A stretch of 64,000 nt of DNA from Haliotis asinina. Its lineage: Eukaryota > Mollusca > Gastropoda > Lepetellida > Haliotidae. A program made the translations under genes and the position numbers. The notes beneath the pieces were generated by a model. It was not told where the DNA came from. It saw only the letters and a program-made list of their open reading frames with translations, and made no database searches. The stretch is from contig NC_090288.1 of the NCBI RefSeq assembly GCF_037392515.1, forward strand, positions 11,228,969 to 11,292,968. The letters are read 5' to 3'. The first letter of the stretch is position 1; each line of letters begins with the position of its first letter. Of the stretch, positions 57,055 to 64,000 are shown piece by piece.

Positions 57055-57100
57055 GTGCCCTTGCGATTGACAAAAATACCGGCGCCTTTGAGCAGGTGGT

Positions 57101-57101
<1 letters not shown>
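57055..57101 (+). mobile_element. 3' end of the third SINE family
   Basis: CAAAAATACCGGCGCCTTTG AGC matches the terminal part of the 15515-16039 SINE (AAAAATACCAGCGCCTTGAG). The rest of that SINE is absent. Confidence 0.55.
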
Positions 57102-57172
<71 letters not shown>

Positions 57173-57174
57173 AT
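57102..57174. repeat. (AAAT)18 microsatellite
   Basis: A perfect tetranucleotide run between two SINE ends; it may be the tail of either of them. Confidence 0.93.
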
Positions 57175-57177
57175 GGA

Positions 57178-57315
57178 CTGATTCCCGGTGAGCTGCTGCA
57201 TTAGTTCCAACACTGAGATTCGAACCTCTGAAAGCTGTCTTATGTTCAGCAGTTAGCGAGCAAGCTGGCTATAACTCATGCGCACGACGATGGGGCATAT
57301 TTCACGAGAAAAGAT
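57178..57315 (-). mobile_element. tRNA-derived SINE, fourth family
   Basis: On the minus strand: head TTATAGCCAGCTTGCTCGCT, B box AGAGGTTCGAATCTC, body to GCTCACCGGGAATCAGTCC, then an (ATTT)n tail. Confidence 0.65.
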
Positions 57316-58085
57316 AACACCTCATACCTAAACGCATCCAACACGGGTGGTCAAAGATGGATAATTGTGAAAATGAAAACAGTAGAAACTAAAAAGAAAA
57401 GACGAATGCTTCTTCCAGTGACGCCATGTTTTGATGTGTGAGTTTCAGAACGCGACCGACAAATCACGGAACTGAGCCGAGAAATCTCCGAAGATGGCCG
57501 ATCTTGCTTCAAGTATTACCGACATTGTTTCCGATAGGGCCGTTGTGTTTCTGTTATTACCGCTAAACTACCGATATCGTTGCAATTATTTCGCGAGTGG
57601 GCTGCGTTTGTTTACATTTGAGATGCAATTCCTTCAAATTTGCCGTAATTCCTTCAGTTACTTAGGGGGCCTGATTATAAGATGTTGTATATCCACAGAA
57701 CTTTCTCCGGTTTTCATATTATCACGACTTCCAGTTTTTCATCATTCTGACTTTCATCTCAGTTTGTTGAGTATTTCACTATACCTCGCAAAGACAATAC
57801 CACTGGACGGGACGATGACGTTTTCTGTTTCTCCGCGTTCAGTTACGTAATTTCCGCAATGCGCCTACGACAATTTGCGCCGAAAAAGTCTTGTCTCATC
57901 CGCTGGTCTTGTGTATTGGAGTAAAATAGCCGCGGTTGTCAAGTGTATTTTACTTGTCATAAACACACTTCATCCACGGATCACATTAGGTTATTAGGTG
58001 ACACCAGCTTTGAAATGAACAGATGAGTGAGTGTATATGGATGAAAAAGACTGACTGCACATGACGCGAAGCCAAATATCTCACA
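57316..58085. other. no gene recognised
   Basis: A 118-codon frame (57494-57850) has no known domain. Nothing else supported. Confidence 0.35.
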
Positions 58086-58866
58086 TAACGCAGGAAACAT
58101 AGAATTGTTTTATAAGGTGTCGAGCTGACCAACTGGAATTCTTTGTGAGGTTTCCCACCTTATCAGGACCAAGATTTTGGTTTTGTGTATTCACCTTCTT
58201 TGTCATGTGAACTTACAGTCTAAATATATTGTTGTTTATATTGGGGATGCATCGCAGACCTTATATACCAGTATATGAACATGAATTTCGACCTTTTGTA
58301 ACATTCTCCTATGCGCATTAAATGAATGTCATTTCAGTCTAAATATTGAAAACATTATACATGCATGTGTGACTGAGCAATCCTCTTTACTAAAATAGGA
58401 ATGGGGACTTTGTCCTTTTTCAAGACGTGCACATATTAGTCTGTGAAAGACATTGTCATTTATGTGCATGTGCTCTGGAAGACCTTGTCCGGCACAATGT
58501 TCCTTTCAGTGTAGTTATTGTGTGCATGTTTGTGCTGCATTTCAATTTTGGAAATGCGGTTATAACATATTTGGATTTTCAAAGAATCTGGTTCGTTTAG
58601 CAAGCAAAATATTGCTTTTACCAGTACTATACACTCTAACTGAATACACCAAACCGGTTAAAACGACACGACAAATTATAGCATTGTGACGAGGGGTTAT
58701 AGGAGCCCCATTATATCCACAGAGCCAAACTCACTGACACGGCGCCACAATCCCACAAGCCCTGATGGGGTGTGGATACGGGGAAAGGGGTAACGGAGGA
58801 GATGACCAAGCCAAGGAAGACACAAGTACTCCATACTCTATCATGGTCTCCCTTTCTGCTTCATTT
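58086..58866. repeat. module P, copy 2, inverted relative to copy 1
   Basis: CATTGTCATTTATGTGCATG, AAAATAGGAATGGGGACTTT and CAAGGAAGACACAAGTACTC match 42760-43500 in reverse. Confidence 0.82.
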
Positions 58867-59115
58867 CAACAACTTCAGTTATGGCAAATGCGTTGTTATA
58901 CTTCACGTTTCCTCCTACTTATCTTATGAGAAGACACCTTTGTGTAAATGGTTATATGGTCATTGTGAAAGAGGGTAAACGGGGAGAATGTATCTCGTGA
59001 AAATTCATTTTGAAAGACTGCAGATCAAGAGTTCCAACTGGCTGATCGACGTAATTTCTAAAATACTCAGACACCACAACCACGGACCCACATACCTCGG
59101 AGCCATGGTAAGTCT
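58867..59115. repeat. module Q, copy 2, truncated, direct
   Basis: AACTTCAGTTATGGCAAATG to a splice-donor-like GGTAAGT at 59106. It keeps the same orientation as copy 1, although the adjoining module P is inverted. The reading frame over the conserved part stays open in both copies (FERLQI..., then VISK or IISK). Confidence 0.78.
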
Positions 59116-59725
59116 TTTTGGTCTTTTATGCCCATAGCGCATGCGCAGTGAATAGGTTCGCGGAGCTTGGAACGGTATGCATGTTCGGAGTATGAGGTCG
59201 TGAGCAGTAGTCTAATCTTGGTTGTGTACACATACAAGTAAATAATCTACTCGTTACATAAAAAAACCTTGTTAATTGTAGTAAGCAGCCTCTGTCACAA
59301 AGAAAGCTCAATGTCTGGTTTATTGACACCTGCATGTCTGCTAAAGACAATATACAATGGACAGCTTCAATCATTGACCGGATGCAATTTGAACTTAACA
59401 CCCATCAGGCTATACGCCATAAACAAAATGAATTGATTTATGACTCGTGCACCCGAGTCCTCTCTCTGCCACATTATGTAGTTAGGCAGGTGTGATTTTT
59501 GTACACATGAAAAGTGTGTTATGTCTGTGGGTTGCAAACAAACTACAGCCATTTTTCGGATGACTGGATTTGACGGAAACTGGTGCAAACTCTTGTCAGT
59601 TTCAAGTAGTAGCTGGACGAATGACACTTTCCAGTCACGCAGTAGTTCACCATCTCTGCTGAGATGATATTTGATTTGATCGAACTCGAATTCAGAGAAC
59701 GTGTAACCCAATATCTCTATATACA
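59116..59725. other. no gene recognised; one unassigned 119-codon minus frame
   Basis: A minus-strand frame (59367-59726) starts MYIEILGYTFSEFEFDQIKY and ends KFKLHPVND. It has no known domain, no obvious splice context, and starts inside a foldback, so I do not call it a gene. Confidence 0.35.
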
Positions 59726-59841
59726 TTCTTTATGGATAACAACGTCTTCTAGTGTAAATGATTTTGTTTGACAACTGTATATGAATCCATATTGAAACGA
59801 TGCATCGAGTACAATAAAAAAAAGTTGTTATCCATAAAGAA
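59726..59841. mobile_element. 116-bp foldback MITE
   Basis: TTCTTTATGGATAACAAC (59726-59743) is exactly inverted at 59824-59841. The phrase TTGTTATCCATAAAG also occurs once near 27697. Confidence 0.75.
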
Positions 59842-59959
59842 TCTTACTTTCTTGTCACTAGCCATACTTATAAAAGGCCCATCAAACAGATCATCTTTCT
59901 GTACACACAATGAGCCCTCAGCGTATCAGCAAATGAACCGGCCAATCGGAAGTCGTCGT
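59842..59959. other. short spacer
   Basis: Nothing recognised between two mobile elements. Confidence 0.3.
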
Positions 59960-60180
59960 TACACTTAAGCTTACAGCCATCCGCTATGACTGGGTTCGGT
60001 CTCACGAGGGCTTTGTTTCGAGGGAAGTGAGCCCAAGTACAAAATATTGCGCTTTTGAATTGTATGCTTATAATTTTGTTTATTTGGGGTTTTTTTAACA
60101 AGCAGCAATGTATATTAGATGTCATGAATAAGTGATAATTGTGTTTTAATTATGTTTGATTTTTGGGTTGCATGTGACCT
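59960..60180. mobile_element. GGTCACATGCAAC MITE, inverted partial copy
   Basis: Matches 48029-48245 in reverse (GACTGGGTTCGGTCTCACGA, AAAATATTGCGCTTTTGAAT, GGGTTGCATGTGACCT). It is cut at its far end and abuts the TTAA at which the Kolobok-like element is inserted. Confidence 0.75.
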
Positions 60181-60184
60181 TTAA

Positions 60185-62178
60185 AGGGGCACTGATGCGG
60201 AGCGAATAATGTTTCTCGCCAACGGTCTAATTACGAAACCAAACTGCAAATTGGCCAGCGCCCACTCCCTCGACCGTGACGGACAAAGGAACTGGGCTCC
60301 TGTCCAGATTAGCAGAATTTCTTTACCTAAACAGTCAGGAGGTCAGATGCCCATCATATGCCATTATTTAAAAATATCCATGGTATTCCTTGTCTGATCG
60401 TATCAAAATATCCCAGCAGTGTAGGTTTTTTTTCCGGATGCTTGGATGGTATAGCTACTGATCCAGTTTGATCCTACTTCTGTGTTTTTAACCTCTATAT
60501 TTAATCATGTTACATGAAAATATGATGTCTACAGGCACGTAGCAAGCCATTTGTTTCAGTCCGAAACATTGCAAAGCTTTATATTTAGGTAGTTTTGAGT
60601 GTTGGTTCAGCTGTGATAGGAAATATCATACGTAAATTTTGGTAGCTATGGTAGCTACAATGGTTTATTATTTATGATAATAAAAACACACAGTTGATTT
60701 ATTTGAATTCGTAAACAAAAAAAAACGATGACTAAGCCTTTGATAGAGAAAAAAACGTTTTGATACGTAAAAAAAAAACCTATTACACCTATTTACCCAA
60801 GTATACAGCAAATGCCTGTATGTATTCCTTATGTAACGAAATTCCGTTGGTATCCTCAAAACAGTTTCGGCCCCTAAGTGTTTTCAGGCTGCATGCGACA
60901 CAGATTACATCTTCCTTGCTGCAACTCGCGTTTGATGGTGTAAACCTACACGTGATATTTGTCATCATTCTCTGGATGGTCAATTAATGAATTTATAACA
61001 GGTATAATTAGTAGTAACACCACTTCGGTTACTCAACAAAGGTTCCCATTTGGCATTTCTCCTGTCTGGAGTAAATACTCAACATTATAAATTAAGGTCT
61101 GTAATGGCAAATGTATTGCATGTTATGTAATATGTGCATATAAGTGATGCAAGAGACTTTATCAGCTGAGTTACAAAAACAAAGATCGATCAAAGGATTA
61201 ACCGATTACACACTGATTGATTAATTACTTTTATGTTCTAGCGGATTTGTCAAAAGGCAGTCTGTGTAGATGACTACACCCTCTCGTAAAGTGCGAGTGT
61301 AAAAACAACATCCTCCCTTCAAAGAATTAACCAACTACTCATTATTGGTAAACTAAATTACTCAGAATAGCGGACATCATACAGTTAGTTGCCAGGTGTG
61401 CTATCTTGGGTGACCAATCAGAAGGCTATCAGGTTTTCACCAAGGAAAGACGTGAAACGATGTGTTACTTTTTCGCAAATTAGACAGTTGTGTAAGACAC
61501 GCGACACAGAGCAGGATTATTTACCAGCTGCAGATGAATGGAATACGATTGCTTTTACGTGGCCATTGATGGATACATTCCTGAACGAGGTAGTAGCCTG
61601 ACATTGTTGCTATAAAATTAGTCTGTTTTACATTCATTATTTGCATTTTGTTTTAATTTATTTGTTGTAGCATTCAGCAGAATCTGTATGACAGAAAACA
61701 CACACTAGATCGCGTATGTGTGTGAAATAGGATCCACATTGGCAATCTATACAATGTATAAATGTTGCTCATGTTAGAAATTTACTATGAGTATAAGCAG
61801 ATCGTGTGTTCTTTCATTAATTTTCAAAATCATACAAATGTGACAGTAAACTAATTAGGGTTATGAGACGAAATATAGAGACGTACATTGGCTTCGTTAT
61901 TTTCCCGTCCTAATAGTTTTTGTTACCATTTCTACCACTGGCAGATGATTAACCTTCAAAGTGTTTCATTTGTTTTCATAATACATTTGTAATGAAGTAA
62001 AAATGACTTCACCTCAGTTGATCTGTCTATAATTAAACTATCAAGTGCGCATACGGACTGCGCGGCAGAGGTCACAAACCAGTCACGAATTCTGGGATAT
62101 CATCCGGGTATTCACGGGAGAAAAACAATAACAAAAGTTTACACCAGTCCACGGAAATTGCTCCGCATCAGTGCCCCT
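60185..62178. mobile_element. Kolobok-like DNA transposon, non-autonomous, TTAA duplication
   Basis: Inverted ends AGGGGCACTGATGCGGAGC and its exact inverse are flanked by TTAA at 60181-60184 and 62179-62182. A TTAA site plus 5'-AGGGG ends fits Kolobok better than piggyBac (5'-CCC). The 1994-bp interior has only short frames (longest 85 codons or less) and no THAP or transposase signature. Confidence 0.85.
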
Positions 62179-62182
62179 TTAA

Positions 62183-63002
62183 CTCTCCTCTCCACTCCCG
62201 TGCAGAATCACGAACTTTCTCAATATAACAAACATGCATGACAATCTTGTGGAGAGGTCCTATCCGCGAAGCGTCGTGTGTTCGCAAGAACAAAACATCC
62301 ATGAACTGTTTGTCCCCAGACTCATCAGTTATATACAGTCCACCGTCACCACGTGCATTTGTTCATTCTCTGCGGTGTGAGAGTTCCAAAACATTCCATG
62401 AACCATTCTTTAGCCCACTAACTGTGCGTCTGCCATCACAACAGCCCGGCTTCGGCTTGCAACTTACATATTTTAACATGGATTAATCTTCCACCAATGT
62501 TTTTTTTTTATTATTTCTAATTAAATACATTGAAAATGCGAAGAAGATTATGACAATGTTTTGAAAATAGATCTCTTTACTGATGAAACTTCCTCCATTG
62601 CTTCTCAGCGAAGGAGTCACTTATATAACGTTCAAAACAAGCGAAGAAGATTATAATAATGTTTTGAAAAGATATCTCTCTACTCTCGACATGATTTATG
62701 CTTCCCGGCACCCATCTTTAGCTTTGGCGGTACTCCTAGACTAACAGCTAGTCTCTGAAATGAACATATTTTACTGAAAAAACGTTCATATTGAAAATAC
62801 AACAATAATATAATGAAATGGAGCCCGGAGACTTTCTTCATTTTCAGAAGCTAAAGAAATCTAGACTTGCCACATTTTCTAGACTTGCGTGGGCTTTCTT
62901 GGATATATATACTTCAGGGTCTGTACGACAGACTACGGTACTCCCTAATTAGCTCTCCCGGGAAAACTGAAATTTACATTTTACCCTTCCCGGGACTTCT
63001 AA
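62183..63002. other. no gene recognised
   Basis: A plus frame of 82 codons (62238-62486) has no known domain. The opposite strand also has a long near-open frame (about 62225-62475) with Cys-rich start and one stop. CGAAGAAGATTATGACAATG and GCGAAGAAGATTATAATAAT (62538 and 62641) form a ~100-bp spaced duplication. Confidence 0.35.
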
Positions 63003-63448
63003 AAACAAAGATTTTAGCCTACCCGGTGCGACACCATCTTTTCGACTGTAGTAAAAATAGCGAAAATTGATAAAAATATAGAAAAGAAAACGTAAAATCA
63101 ATATCGAATATGTTACGTATTCCTCATTGCCTAATATAAAGATTACATATTAATAGTATGGATACTTTAATCTATAGGTTCAACTAATCTCTTCAAGTAA
63201 TCGTGACTGGATTGGCAAACATACACATGCATATCAATGCTGCTCCGTACCAATAATATAATTACATAACATACATGTTAACAACACTTCGTCAAACGTC
63301 AGTTATCAACGCCAGATTCACTCAGTGGGCCCCTAACAGTAAACAAATAATGAAATCAATAAATCAGTAAATGACTAAATCTAAACAAATAGATAAAATA
63401 CTAAAAACCACCAAAATATGCCCAGATTCAAATTCTAAACTATACAAT
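63003..63448. repeat. module Q, copy 3, undisturbed by the MULE
   Basis: TCTTTTCGACTGTAGTAAAA to TAAACTATACAATCTACTTG matches 43960-44279 and then 47021-47207 without interruption. It therefore shows the empty target of the MULE (CTCAGTGGG at 63321-63329). Confidence 0.85.
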
Positions 63449-63655
63449 CTACTTGGGCCCATGGGCGAGCGAGTTTAAATTTTGAGTTTTCGAAAAACAA
63501 TTTTTTCAGTTTTCATCCTTAGCACATATTCATAGCAGCTGCATGATTATTTTTGTCAATTCCCTCGTGAGAGAGCGGCCTCAGTGCGGAGAGTTTCTGG
63601 ACGTTTGTGAGTCCAGAATTAAATTGTGACGTGTTACAGTATTTCTTACGTATAT
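63449..63655. repeat. part of the CCCATGGGCGAG composite, third copy
   Basis: GGGCCCATGGGCGAGCGAGT then AGTTTTCGAAAAAC, CCTCGTGAGAGAGCGGCC and GAATTAAATTGTGACGTG match the spacer region 52030-52260 in the same orientation. It follows module Q directly. Confidence 0.8.
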
Positions 63656-64000
63656 TTCAGATGACGTCAACAGGGGACTCCCCCAGGCAGTAACCTCCCC
63701 CCCACCTCCCACCCCAGGGGTATTTCAAAATGCCGTTTAATTATTTCTCACATATCTGTATATTATAGGGCATGTGAGGAAAACGTAATGGATCGCCTAT
63801 AGTGAACAAATGATTTAGTGTTTTAGCCTACACGATTTAGCGCACAAGACTACATGGCTGGCTGTTCCAACCGATTTAGCTTACAGGACTACATGACTGG
63901 CAGTTCTTAGCCAACACTGATATTTATCTCTGTGTGTGTAGACTTACAGTATTTGGTGTGCCAGCCTACATTATCTCAGCCTATAGACCTATTGCCTGTG
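63656..64000. other. no gene recognised
   Basis: A C-rich stretch (CCTCCCCCCCACCTCCCACC, near 63695) and a short duplication with GATTTAGC and GACTACATG words near 63835 and 63875. Nothing else supported before the window ends. Confidence 0.35.

Noticed and set aside
59367-59726. 119-codon minus frame as a gene
   Set aside because: Starts within a foldback MITE, has no domain, and lies between repeat modules.
62225-62486. Cys-rich minus-strand frame or the 82-codon plus frame as a gene
   Set aside because: No known domain, a stop inside the minus frame and no convincing splice sites. Noted but not supported.

Overview
The window looks like an intron-rich, transposon-dense stretch of a gastropod mollusc genome, most likely a vetigastropod such as an abalone (Haliotis). 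That guess rests on two very abundant short retroposon families whose 3' ends run into CTCACTCACTCA or AACAACAAACAAACA tails, which I associate with molluscan DNA. No prokaryotic gene order, CRISPR array, rRNA or genuine tRNA gene was seen.

Two host genes can be rebuilt from exon to exon, both on the + strand. (1) A cytosolic sulfotransferase (544-5292) has five exons in phase, from just after the 5' PAPS-binding loop to the stop; its first exon or exons lie upstream of the window. (2) A small universal stress protein (10413-17609) has four exons adding up to exactly 147 codons plus stop, an intact nucleotide-binding motif and a poly(A) signal.

From about 18 kb on no host gene was recognised. 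The DNA is mostly mobile and repeated: two apparently identical, intact Tc1-type transposons exactly 16,328 bp apart (32979-34520 and 49307-50848); a broken MULE/FLYWCH transposon (44280-47020) with a 9-bp target duplication and another DNA element nested in it; a TTAA-flanked Kolobok-like element (60185-62178) and a relative of its interior at 40540-41531; a 500-bp long-TIR element with a perfect 9-bp duplication (6610-7109); a 2.1-kb element with 125-bp TIRs (19586-21699); several MITEs and foldbacks; and LINE remnants (endonuclease, RNase H and C-terminal fragments).

Family names used below: family A is a tRNA-derived SINE (A and B boxes, then a body, then the tail); family B is a ~270-bp repeat without an obvious tRNA head. 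Strand '+' means the CTCACTCA or AACAAACA tail is at the right. A and B share their last ~40 bp. Large repeats at 38.9-47.2 kb recur at 51.4-52.4 and 58.0-63.7 kb, partly inverted, so the right half of the window is a mosaic of a few repeated modules. Minisatellites (17-bp unit at 5.7-6.2 kb, 21-bp unit at 34.8-35.4 kb) and microsatellites complete the picture. Boundaries of old repeats are approximate.
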